Notes under the pieces: generated by a model | What the model saw: only the letters and a program-made list of their open reading frames with translations | Databases searched by the model: none | Told to the model about the DNA's origin: nothing | Assembly (NCBI GenBank): GCA_025738555.1 | Contig: JAOVFP010000015.1 | Span: 2,914,001 to 2,978,000, forward strand | From: Cyathus striatus | Lineage: Eukaryota > Basidiomycota > Agaricomycetes > Agaricales > Nidulariaceae | Length of the DNA stretch: 64,000 nucleotides | Reading direction: 5' to 3' | In this document: in pieces, positions 22,948 through 34,660 of the stretch | Numbering within the stretch: position 1 is the first letter of the stretch | Layout: every line of letters starts with the position of its first letter | Made by a program: the position numbers and the translations under genes

Positions 22948-25001
22948 ATGTCCGGCACTAGCTTTCTCACTCAAGCTAGTGGTACTTCATATTATCGTCC
23001 TACCCACTATACTGCTCCTATTGCTCGACCTCGTCCTGACGTTCGCGACGATTATGAACGTGCGTATGCTCAATATTCACTTTATTTATCTTACTTATGC
23101 TTGTATTTACTGACAGGATGGTATACTGAAACTGTCCCAAATAACAGGATGTCACTGTCGCTCCGCTCTGGTGTACACTCCGAAGTAGCTTGGGCACTAG
23201 ACCGCGTCTGTCGTTTATGTCTCAACGAACAATTCATCTTCTCCACGTATCCAGGGCTGATTGATGGGCTATTCGACTGGCCAGAGTGGTACGTTACAGA
23301 GGGTTGCAAATACACAAGCGATATACATGCTCTCTTCTCTCCACTACCAGAACAAGCACTCCAGCGAAGATTTGCCCTCGAGTCGCTTTTTATTTTAAGA
23401 AACGCCTCTCTTCACGAACAAAATATCGCCGATTTGGCAAGACATTCTCATACCAGACCGCTTCTTCTCAACGCATTACACAAGCTAGACCCAAAGCAAG
23501 ATGAAAACAATGAATTTCTTTTGCACGTCATTGAAATCGCACACGCGCTCGCTGAAATATTTGTTATCTCCCCGAATGCACATGCGGAAACATCTCCAGT
23601 TCCTCCTTTAGTACGCGTAGTATCTGAATCTTCGAATAGGACGATGATTATAACATCTCTATCAACGCTTACCGCTGTCCTCTCCTACCCCGTCAATGCT
23701 GCACATCTGTCTTCCTGTTCTGATGTCATGAACACTGCGATTCGGTGTCTACCCCTTTTTCGTGACCACGCACTTATCGATACTTGCCTCAACTACATGT
23801 ATACTCATCTATCATATTCGCCAATGGCTCGAGCGTTTCTATTGCATCCAGATATGCCGAATACGCTGAAGGTTCTTACCAGTCTAATCCTACACGAACA
23901 ACAAATTTTGGAGGAAAACGTTTCAATCGATATTACGGGCCTAGTTCATGTTGTACAGTCAACAACAGTTTCACAGCGAGATCATGAGCTATCGAAGGAC
24001 GAGCTGGATGGCTTGCTCGAAAAAGCGGAGCCTCATCGTTGCTTCGACTGGTATGTGTATCTAACTTCTCGTGTGGAACGTGTCTTCTAACTCCCGATAG
24101 GATGAAGATTATGTTCGTTCCGAAGACTGACGGAGAGCTAACACAGGTTGACTTTTGGAACTTATACAAGGATGCCTTTTCACCGTATCAGGATGAATAC
24201 CCCTTACTGGTGGCCTCGGACGTTATAAAAAATGTTAGTCTTGTTTTCCCGCAGGCACAAGCAATGGTACTACAAGGTCCTGTACAAAAGTTTGTGGTAC
24301 GCGGAGTTGATAGACGGAAAGAAATGGCACCTATTGAAAGATTCAAGTGTCTATGGGATCGCTCACAATGTCCTTCTTCGGCCTTCTCCTCTCCCGGCGA
24401 ACTTTATGACCACTTACTGGAACATCTATCGGCGTCGGAGTTGGCTGAGTTTCCATGCTTGTGGTCAGCTTGCCGACAGACATCATCACCCAAGGCGGAA
24501 TTGCGTATACATGTTTTAACGCACCTTTCTAGTGCGCAGCCGAGTCCGAGAGACCCCTCTCAGAGTGACACGATAACGTTGCCTTCTGCTGATTCGCAAT
24601 ATCCGACTGAAGACCCGACGAAGCGACCAGTACCTCCTGCAAGGCAGGTGTCGATAGATTATAAACGAGCGGCTTTGGATCCTCCGTCGACGTCCTTGAC
24701 AGCACTGCTTATTGTGCGGATTCTATTTCGGACTTCGTTTGCATCTGCTGAGGCAGCACCTCGGGTGGATGGAGATCACTTTGGGTTTCCGGGCGTGGTG
24801 GAGGAAGCAGAAGAAGGAGACGGAGAAGCGGCGGGTGATATACAGGATGGATCTGAAGATGAATGGGAGGGAGAAAAGAGAGGGCGGAAGGCATTTGTGG
24901 GCGTTCGACGGCTGCTGGAGGGAGTGCGGATACGGGACGAGGTGTTGATGAGCTGGGTAACTGAGATGGTAGATGCAGGAATTGGAGGAATGAGCGAGTG
25001 A
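22948..25001 (+). CDS. RSC9: Chromatin-remodelling complex subunit RSC9-like
   Basis: Three exons: [20 protein letters not shown] ... DDYER, joined to [20 protein letters not shown], then a long armadillo-like helical region ([54 protein letters not shown]), and after an intron at 24051-24100 [20 protein letters not shown]. The C-terminal part has [20 protein letters not shown], the RFX/Rsc9-type segment, then a C2H2-like finger ([13 protein letters not shown] ... HLLEHL) and an acidic tail. The order fits fungal RSC9, the ARID2/BAF200 counterpart of the RSC complex. There is no ARID domain at the N-terminus that I can see, which is normal for fungal forms. Confidence 0.75.
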
Positions 25002-25493
25002 GTATGTCGTTATCGTTATTTTTAGTGTATTGTAGAGTAATAGTACATAAGTACATAACCAGACATAACCTAAGTTGGTTTGTTATCTCGGATATATTAA
25101 TCAGGGGACAATGACGTCACGCGGAGAGCGGTCCTCCGAGCCAGGAGAGAAAAAGAATTTGTTCTGGGAATGACATATTCGGGCGCGTCGAAGAGTTGCT
25201 GTCGTTTTAGATTTATTATTAACTGGTTCCACGATTATCCGTTATGCAAATCTGATATATTCCGTCTGTACTTCGTTGGTCTGCTTCAGCGAATCCGTGC
25301 TCACAATGCGCTCCTCGCTGCCAGTTCCTGCTGCAGCCCCTCGTCGCTTCCTTATCTTATTACGTTCATAAATTCCGAACTCGGTGAATGGCTCGGTGGA
25401 ATCATTTCCTTTTTCCCAACTTCTCGCCTTCAAAATTTACCTTCACCTATCGTTCATCCTATCTTCTTTCCTCCATCTTCCTCCCTCCCTATC
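25002..25493. other. Spacer and GCV2 upstream region
   Basis: About 490 bp between two plus-strand genes. The last 150 bp before the GCV2 start are strongly CT-rich. An open frame continues upstream of the GCV2 ATG but has no homology I recognise. Confidence 0.4.
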
Positions 25494-28400
25494 ATGGGCT
25501 TATTGCCCCATGTCGTCCGCCTTGTTCGCCGTACCCCTCTTAATCTCATCCATGGCCCACATTATGGTCGGCGTGCGCTCGCTAGTATCAAGTCTCGCTC
25601 CTCACTTTTTGCGCCGTTAGACAACTTTCCCGAACGCCACATCGGGCCTGATGACGCTGAGGCTTCACGAATGCTCTCCGTCTTGGGTTATGATTCAATG
25701 GACACCTTCATTCAAGACACCGTCCCTCCTAAGATTAGAATCCCTGTCGAGTCCATCACTGATGCGTCTATACCTCCTCTAAGTGAATCGCAACTACACG
25801 TTAGAGTAAAGCAGTTGGGTGCGCAGAATAAGCCCTTCAAGAGCTATATCGGTATGGGCTATCACGCCGCCGTAGTTCCACCCGTTATTTTGCGAAATGT
25901 TCGTGTTATTTATAGCCTTTTGCCATCATCTAATCATCTAATGCTTGATGGATCAGGTCATGGAGAACCCCGCTTGGTATACTCCTTATACTCCTTATCA
26001 ACCCGAAATAGCTCAAGGTATTTCTTCGGATTTTGCCTCTGTTATTTTTAGAAAATTCATCTATTCTAAGGTCGCCTCGAATCTCTGGTCAACTTCCAAA
26101 CTATGGTCATGTCTCTAACATCTATGGACATTGCAAACGCATCTCTTCTTGACGAGGCAACTGCAGCAGCTGAAGGAATGGTCATGTCGTTTGTTTCTAC
26201 CATATCCAAGAGACACACATTTGTTGTCGATTCTGGCGTTGCTCCTCAGACTCTCGCTGTCCTTCGTACTCGCGCGAAAGGTTTCAATATCAACGTCATT
26301 GTTGGAGATGTTTTCAAGCTTACGCTTGATGAAGATATTCGTTCTAACGCTTGTGGCGTTCTCGTTCAGTATCCCGACGTCGACGGTAATGTAAAGGATT
26401 TCTCTATGCTCGCGAAGTCTATCCACTCGCTTGGTGCTCTTGTCATCTGTGCCACGGATTTGCTTGCTTTGACAAAACTTAAGGCACCTGGAGAATGGGG
26501 TGCCGACGTCGTGGTAGGCAACTCTGCTCGGTTCGGTGTACCTGCTGGATTTGGCGGACCCCATGCCGCTTTTTTCGCTGTAACAGACAAGTTGAAGAGG
26601 AAGATGCCTGGGAGGCTTATTGGTCGTAGTAAAGATGCTCAGGGAAATTCAGCTTACCGTTTGGCACTACAAAGTGAGCTCTATACTGCCTGTTGGAACT
26701 AGAGACTTATCTATATCGATAGCGCGTGAGCAGCACATTCGACGGGAAAAGGCTACAAGCAATATCTGCACCAGTCAAGCATTACTGGCCAACATGGCAG
26801 CAATGTACGCAGTTTACCATGGCCCCAAAGGTCTCCTCCAGATTGCAGATAAGGTGCACAAGTTCGCTCAAGTTTTCAGGTCTTCTGTGGAAACGATGGG
26901 CTATCAGCCGGAGAATGCTGCCTTTTTCGACACCATTACTATTGATGTTTCACATGTAGCAGGAAACGCTGATGCATTACATGAGAAAGCACGAGCAGAA
27001 CACATTAATCTCCGTGAAGTGGATGGAGTTCACGTAGGCGTTACTTTCGACGAAAGTGTCACCCCCGATGATCTAGTAGCATTGATCAATGTTTTTGCAT
27101 CAGCTGCTAACGCGAGTTCAGTTACTTTAGCAGAGCTAACTGAATCGAGTTCTTCTTCTATTCCAACTGACCTGAAACGTACATCGGAGTTTCTTCCTCA
27201 CCCTGTGTTTAACAAGCACCACTCGGAGACAGAGATGTTACGATACATCAATCATCTGGCATCCAAGGATCTCAGTCTTGTGCACGCCATGATTCCCTTG
27301 GGAAGTTGCACAATGAAACTTAACAGTACCAGCAGTATGATTCCCCTCACATTGCCCGAGTTTAGCAACATCCATCCATTTGCTCCTGAAGATCAGGTTA
27401 AAGGGTATCATATAATCATAAAGGTACCGTCAGCCATTATCTTTATGACATTCAATTTTTAACGATGTATAGGAACTGGAAGAATATTTGTGCAGAATTA
27501 CTGGCTTGGCTGCTGCGTCTCTTCAACCCAATTCTGGTGCTGCCGGCGAATATGCAGGATTGTGTGTAATTCGTGCCTACCATGAATCTCGCAATGAAGG
27601 TCACCGTGATATCTGTTTGATTCCTCTTAGTGCGCATGGGACAAATCCTGCTGTAAGTTTTAGCGCACAATTCGCAACACTTCTGAAGTTATGTTAAATA
27701 GTCTGCTGCGATGGCTGGTCTCAAAGTTGTTGCGGTTAAGGTTCACAGCGATGGGAATCTCAATTTGGAAGACTTGCAAGCCAAAGCTGAGAAACACAGG
27801 GATAATTTGGCTGCTTTCATGGTAAGCGGTGGAGTTTAAACAACTAGCAATGTCTGATCTTCCTCGTAGATTACATATCCGTCTACATTTGGTGTCTTTG
27901 AAGCCGGTGTGCAAGATGTAAGATGGCAATACGTTTGGGAAAAGAAACTTCTTTTGAACTTCTCTTCATAGGCTTGCCGGATTGTTCACGATAATGGCGG
28001 TCAAGTATATCTAGATGGTATGTGTGATTACATTTGCAGTCCGGATATTTACTGATATTCACTCTCAGGCGCCAACCTCAATGCACAGATTGGACTTACA
28101 AACCCTGCCACATGCGGCGGAGATGTTTGCCACATGAACCTGCACAAGACATTCGCTATGTAAGCTCCACTTTTTAAAGGTATTGTACCAGCTATTTATT
28201 CATTTCTGTTAGCCCGCATGGAGGCGGTGGTCCTGGAGTCGGGTGAAGAAACATACTTTCTCAATACTGTATGTTAATCTGATAGTGTTACAGGCCGATA
28301 TGTGTCGCAGAACATCTCGCTCCGTTCCTTCCCGGTCATCCTTCATTGTCCACAACGAATGAAAGCTCAATAACTGCTGTTTCTGCGGCACCATTTGGAA

Positions 28401-29293
28401 GCGCATCAATAGATCTTATTTCTTGGGCGTACATCAAGATGCTAGGCGGACAGGGCCTAGCGGACGCTTCGAAGATTGCTCTCCTAAATGCCAATTACAT
28501 GGCCACCCGTCTCTCGCCTTATTACACGCTTCGTTATAAGAATGCTAATGGCAGGGTTGCACACGAACTTCTAATCGACTTGGCTGAATTTGATAAGTCT
28601 GCAGGGCTGAAAGTGATGGATTTCGCGAAACGGCTTCAGGTAACGTCTATATCACTTAGGCATATACGTATACGATGCTGAACGTTAACATTCAGGACTA
28701 CGGATTCCATCCACCCACTTGCTCATGGCCCATTGCTACATGTATGCTTATAGAACCTACCGAATCTGAAACACTCGATGAACTTGACAGGTAAAATCAT
28801 GATTTCATTCTTTGCGTAAAATTCATTCGCTCACCTTCGTTTTGTTTATCTATTTGCTTTAGGTTCTGCGATGCTATGGTTCAGATACGCAAAGAAGCAG
28901 ATAATATCATAAGCGGACAGCAGCCAAGGGATAACAATCTTTTGAAGAATGCTCCTCACCCCATCTCCACTATGACTCTATCGGATGCGGAGTGGAATCG
29001 GTGAGTGCTATTCAGTTCGTAGTCTTGACCATGACTTAACATATAAAAGCCCATATACCCGAGAAGAGGCAGCTTATCCCTTGCCCTGGCTTCGTGAACG
29101 GAAGTTCTGGCCCTCGGTGTCTCGCGTAGATGACGGTGAGTAGCCGTGATTGCTTTGTTTTGGTATTAGAGCTAATGATTATACAGCCTTCGGAGATCTT
29201 AATCTGATAGTAAGTTTATCACAGTTATGTGAAGCACTGTCTGACAATTTCTTGAAGTGTGACTGCCCGTCTGTGGAAGAATTTACATCTTAG
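25494..29293 (+). CDS. GCV2: Glycine dehydrogenase (decarboxylating), P-protein, mitochondrial
   Basis: PLP enzyme of the glycine cleavage system. The start at 25494 yields a mitochondrial presequence ([20 protein letters not shown]), then [20 protein letters not shown]. The N-terminal domain contains [40 protein letters not shown] and [20 protein letters not shown]. Later exons give [53 protein letters not shown] and the PLP-lysine motif [21 protein letters not shown] across an intron, then the C-terminal [20 protein letters not shown] and [20 protein letters not shown]. About a dozen exons; all joins are in frame and the length is as expected. Glycine dehydrogenase is a known linked marker near the A mating-type region in several agaricomycetes, which fits this window. 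Confidence 0.95.
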
Positions 29294-29480
29294 ACTCGTT
29301 AGAGTAATTTTAAAGTTGCTATTTTACATTGTGGGCGTTCTATTCTCCTAGACGGCTTGCCCAGCCCTCGCGCATTGCTCAACCAGGCGCTTCATCTGTA
29401 TTATTATATCGGTTTTATTATGGTTTGGAATTTGTATGGCGGTGTGATAAGTACGCTAGTCATGTAGGACTACAAATAAA

Positions 29481-31746
29481 TCATGATTTCAGTATGTCTT
29501 TGGGTAAAGTTTTGCAAAGATCAGGTAGGTACTGCTTTAATCGAGTCACAGCTACATCCTCTTTTCCAAGTTTTCTTGCAAACTTTAGCAGAATTCTCGC
29601 ACTTTCCACGTTAGGGGGTGGCACGTCTACTACATTTCCCATATCCACGCAAACTATTCGAAGTGCTTCGTTTAATCGACCTAATCTGCATAAACATTCC
29701 AGCCACGTATTCCAGTTGTGGAGGTCCATTGCAAACTTATCTCGAACCAGTTTTTTGTGTATTTGCATTGCCAGCTGTACAGCACCAGCATATGCACATG
29801 CATCCAGAATTATGCTGACACTAATTTGGTCAAATCTTCCTGTGACATACATCATCTCCCAAACTCTATATGCGTCGGCAAAGCAATCCAGTCGTTGATA
29901 AGTGTCCATCAACTGATTTAACAGGACAGCATCGGGTGTAATTGAGGGGTCGAGAGTAAGCAAATCATGTGTACGACGTGTAGCTACAACAAGCTTGTCT
30001 AGCTTGTGAAGAGCTTCCTCGGCGTTCTTCAGACGCCTAGCTTGAGTGCCCACGGTGGCTAAATGTCGTAGCAGAATTGTGTAAGCTTCCACCGTCACCG
30101 GGAATCCGGCGTGACGCATATCCTTCACGATATTAAAGTATTCTGCAAGGGACGTAGTAGAAGATTCCCCACCAAAGGATAGTTTGGTAAAAGCATTGAG
30201 CACAATTGAGTATCCTCGTTCATCAAGTGCTGATGCGTACTGTTGATATCCTTCCATAGCTTCTTCCACCGTAGAAGCGCGACGCATGAGGAACACAATT
30301 AGAGATGAAGCGACGAAACTATCCATAGTTGAAAGATTGCGTGCTTTCATTTCATCAATCAGGGACATGGCAATTGGATAGTATTTATCATGTTTGGAAG
30401 AAGAGGATAGTCCACGAAGAATTGTGTGATAAATATTTATATCTGGTCCTGCGGAATGCCGACGGCCATTATCCCTAGGAAGTTGGTCCGCTCGCGGCCA
30501 AACATCTGCAAGGTCACGATATATTTCCAACGCACGATCGAGGGACGATTCAGATGGCGGTGCAAGAGAAGATGATTGACACAATCCCTTGATAAGAGGC
30601 CCCACTAACCCAGCATCCGGTATAATACCTGCCTCCTTCGATCGATGGTATAGATCAACGCCTCACTCAAATGGCGACTGCGAACATTGTTGCTAATGAG
30701 CATGGACCAATGCGACGCATTGCATTTTACACCGAGTTCCTTTTCAGCCAAGAGTAAGTCATCGAGTGATCTCGAGTGGCGCAGAATGGCAAGGACCGCT
30801 GGCCCAGGTAAACATCCTTCTTTTTCAAATTGCCGGTAGAGTTCAATGGCAGACAAAACGCTCTGTCTCTGAGAGGTGTTCGACAGGCTTGTTAACCATT
30901 CTGGACCTTGTTCATTGCGAGACTCTGAAAACGCCGCCTCATATATACTGCGTATTTGGTTGGCATTTACTTCCTGACCCACACTTGCATACAGTCATAG
31001 AGCAAACCGGCGATCTCAGCGTCATAGGGTAATCTCTCCCTTTTCATGTCTTCCACCATAGACTCTAAAGCGGCGATGTGAGGGATTTTACCTTCTTCCA
31101 TAGCAGACTCCCAGCGTGTACGTATAAGAATGACGAATGTCTCTGTCGTTGGCTTACAGCCAAGTGCGTGCATGGTGGAAACAACATGACGAGAAAATTT
31201 ATAGGATTCCATCTTGGAAGAAGCGTTCAGGAACAAGTGGAATTGTTCTATTGTTGGAGAAAAGTGGCCGGGAAGAGTAAGCATCCTACGCAGCCAGTTG
31301 TATACACTATGTGCGTTTCCATGTTGAATAAGACCACGGATAATGACGGTGTGCATGTCTATTGTAGGCTGTATTTGAAACAAGACAGACATATCCTCTA
31401 AAATTTCGACGAGTCTTTGCAGGTCTTCCGGTTTTGCAGATTTAGCCAAAGTGTCGAGAATGGAGACGACTTGAGATTCGGTCAGTGGTGGGTTCGGGGT
31501 CGCGTTGCCATTTCGGTCGCGTAGTTTAGCAGTCAAGACTGGGTAATACGTGTGTATATCGGGGCGGGTTAAAACAGAAGACTGAAGAGCCCTTGCGAGT
31601 TGGGGTAGGGTCAAGGAGGACGCATCTTTGGTAGATGCCGACTCTGTCCTAAGAGTTCTTCGAGTGAGGGCGACCTGGTAAGTACGGGATGGGAGGGAGG
31701 GATCACGGAGTCTAGCAAGCCCTAGAAAGCGGAGAGAAAAGGACAT
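29481..31746 (-). CDS. Pentatricopeptide-repeat protein with two frame breaks
   Basis: A mitochondrial RNA-binding PPR protein by its helical repeats. The start at 31746 gives a basic presequence (MSFSLRFLGLARLRDPSLPS). PPR-like units include DMHTVIIRGLIQHGNAHSVY, ALGCKPTTETFVILIRTRW, LGVKCNASHWSMLISNNVRS, MRHAGFPVTVEAYTILLRHL and MHKKLV-type segments (QIHKKLVRDKFAMDLHNWNT). The reading frame breaks twice without plausible introns: near 30980-30992 (LLYDCMQ then, one frame over, VGQEVNANQIRS) and near 30655-30660 (RHLSEAL then DLYHRSKEAGIIPDAGLVGP). Each is explained by one missing base. Either the gene is decaying or the assembly has indel errors. It converges with GCV2. Confidence 0.8.
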
Positions 31747-32034
31747 CAGGGCATGCAGATATCTGAAGGTGCAGGGTTGAGAAATGAAGGGAGAAGATGT
31801 AAAAGAAACATGCCTGCAGGCGAGTCGACGGACGCGTTCTTGCACGAAAAGTGAAGTCCATCTTAACGCCGGCCGCAACTCTTAACGCCAGATGCCTGGC
31901 CAACGTGTCACTAGTCCGTGGGAAGTGAATTGGTCGCTGGTCAGACTACTTTCCTCCGTGTCACCTCCAATTCCACATAATCATCGCCATCTTCCTGTCC
32001 CACCTCTCACTATACCCTTCCTCTCCTTCTCAAC

Positions 32035-32456
32035 ATGTCTGACAAAATACGCGAGTTCATTGACATCCCCCAGCAGTTCATTCGCGACGGCAACCAGGTC
32101 TGTCTATTCCTGCTTCCTCTCACTACTTCGCTGACCACTCTTGCACCAGTTCCTCACTCGCTGCACAAAGCCTTCACAGAAGGGTTAGTTGCCGTACAAA
32201 CATACTGTCTCCTGTTCTCATCGTCTGAAAATAGAATTCACACAAATTTGCAAGGCTGTCGCGGTCGGCTTTGCAGTAATGGGCTTCATTGGCTACTTCG
32301 TCAAACTCATCCACATCCCAATGTACGTGTCACACTTGTGTCTATTCTATATTCTCTTATCATTCTTGCAAATAGAAATAATATTTTGGTGTACGTCTCG
32401 ATTTCTCTCTGTCGTCCTGTTGCTCAATGTCAACAAAATACAGTGGCGGCGCTTAG
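32035..32456 (+). CDS. SSS1: Protein translocase Sec61 gamma subunit
   Basis: Small tail-anchored subunit of the ER Sec61 channel. Five exons join: [52 protein letters not shown] with [15 protein letters not shown] and finally GGA with a TAG at 32454-32456. The amphipathic N-terminal helix, the TKPDxKE-like block and the single membrane helix all match. The last exon codes for only four codons. The gene is divergent from the PPR gene (288 bp between starts). Confidence 0.94.
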
Positions 32457-32591
32457 GTCGAACTTCGTATCCTATTTCTTTGTTCTTTATCAGTGGTAGT
32501 GTACCAACATGACATATTAAGTCGTATTATTCTGCAAATCCTGCGAAGTTTCAGTTCTGGCATGAAGTTAATTAAGTTCTATCGGCTACAG

Positions 32592-34102
32592 CTAGTCTAT
32601 CATCCGTAATGCCATCGTGTTTGTAGAGCATGAAGATTCATCCAATGACGAGGAGTTGGGGTGTCGAAAGGTTGGAATGCTCAATTCTGAGGAAGTGTGT
32701 GTAGATGATTCGCGTTTTCCGACACAAAAAAACCAAGTGAATAAGAGATCCTTTGTAAAGAGTGTTCGTTACAAGTTCACCGGTAAATGAAATGAGGCAA
32801 TAACGTACCTTCTGTGTTCCGAATATAATGCAAGCAATCAAAGGTAATGCTGCCTGAACGAAAAATGGCCAAGTATGCAGGTTGTCCGAGAGGAAAAATA
32901 TTCCTGCACTACGAACAATTCACTTATATGTTGCATGCTATTATATGAAACACACCTTAGTGTAATAACAGAGTAAACGCTAAAAATAAGGATGCGTAAA
33001 ACCAGTGCAGGAGACGTTCTTCTGTCGGCTAGCGGGAAAACAGTGGTAATCTGCATCCATGCGCGAAAATATCGAATTGCGATTATAACTACGAAACGCT
33101 TGTTATGCCAATCACAACAGTGTATTGAAATAGAATATCTACCTTCGAATATTATTATGAACGTCAACATGACAGTGCAGAAGGTCGGTACACCCCATCG
33201 TCGACTGCAGAGATACATTAAAGATCAAGATGACAAATGAAGAGTATACGTACTTACAACGGATTTCCGAGATACGTGCAGTACAATCCGTTTGCCATCA
33301 GCAGCCCTGGATTTTTTAGCTGGAGCTGATGAAAATAGGTTTAGCTAGATAGGTTGCGAAGTTGAATATACATACTAAAGTAGATATCAAGGTGAACATT
33401 AGAAATGCAATATAGGGAAGCGCGAGTGACTGAAGATGATTAGTACGCCGAGACACAAGTCTTCAATTAGACTGTTGCATTACTATAAATGTTCGTGTAG
33501 CGTGAGGCCAGCGAGACGTCCTAAAACGGAAATGGGATTCTTGGAAGGCCCACCATATCTGTCATGGTAGATAAGTATTCAACGAAACACATGATCAGAA
33601 GGGGAATTACCTGGACAACGATAACCAAAGTAGCCACCGCACACCTATACACAAGAATAAGCAGAGAAATTTGCCTGGCAGACGGAGGATGTACATGGGT
33701 GGAGCGCCGTGAATCAGTGCAGATTGAGCAAAGCATATGGATCCCGAAGTATCATAGTTATTTCCGCCATACAATCTAACGGACTATGAGTTTGAGTTTG
33801 GCAAGTATGCAACGTTGAAATTGGGCTCACAATATACTATATGATACAGAATATATGACCCACGTAACACAGAAATTAATGAGAGTAGGATGCCGGTGGA
33901 CGTTCTTGGACAAAAGAAAGGTGGCGATGATGATAGGAAGGCCAACTTGGCCTCCAGCAACATGTAATGCAAGGAAAAGAGGTGCAAGATGACCAAAATC
34001 GGGGATCTTGGAAGGGTCTAGGGAGGATTCGTGAGTAGCTGATGAAACTAGTCAGGATAAGTTTGGAAGATGGATGGACGTAGTTGCAGACGGACTGGAC
34101 AT
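32592..34102 (-). CDS. Orphan seven-transmembrane protein (GPCR-like)
   Basis: About ten small exons join into a protein with seven hydrophobic helices: LAPLFLALHVAGGQVGLPII, NFCVTWVIYSVSYSI, ICFAQSALIHGAPPM/CAVAT, ISLALPYIAFLMFTLI, TFCTVMLTFIIIFEVII, ALVLRILIFSVYSVITL and PFFVQAALPLIACIIFGTQK. Loops are short and a charged cytoplasmic tail follows (VGKRESSTHTSSELS...). Stop at 32592-32594. The start is uncertain: from the ATG at 34102 the direct frame meets TGA after 16 codons, so an early intron (ending ...TTTCATCAG) is needed. I know such a family of unnamed basidiomycete seven-helix proteins but no function. It is not a Ste3 pheromone receptor by any motif I see. Confidence 0.65.
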
Positions 34103-34660
34103 GATCTATTAGTCAGGCAAATAGAAGCATGACAAAATTTGGTAGGGAAGGGGATTCAGCCTAGGTTGGCGACGAAGACATGGCAATATGGAGGACAAGG
34201 AAAAGATGGAGGAGGAAATAAAGTGTGGGATATGATATTCATATGACATTCGCAGACATTTCATTTCATCGCAGTAATCAAACCAATTTTAGCCTCTGTT
34301 CGCCACCCCATCTAAGATCCAGTTTTAGCTATCCCTCGATCAATCCTTCGATCGTCCTTATGATATCTCCGAACCCGCTTTCCGAAACACGCATCCCACA
34401 AATCTTGCAGATGCAAACGGATACACTACCTAAGCTTAAGCTTGATTCATCTGCTAATATCATATATCTATACTTACTCTTGATGTTTTGCGGGGTCCCA
34501 AAAGGCGGTCCAGGCCCACTGTACACAGTTCGGTGTATAAAATACTTATGCGTACACCATAGTTACCGACTCGAAAACATTCAACCAACTAAATCTATCC
34601 ACGCGGTCCTATCTCCGCTGCAAATCCGAATCATCTATGCCTTCATCCTACATATGCACA
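34103..34660. other. Spacer between the 7TM gene and COG1
   Basis: About 560 bp holding the 7TM upstream region and the COG1 3' side. A plus-strand open frame (34225-34707) overlaps the COG1 end and has no recognisable content. Confidence 0.4.
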
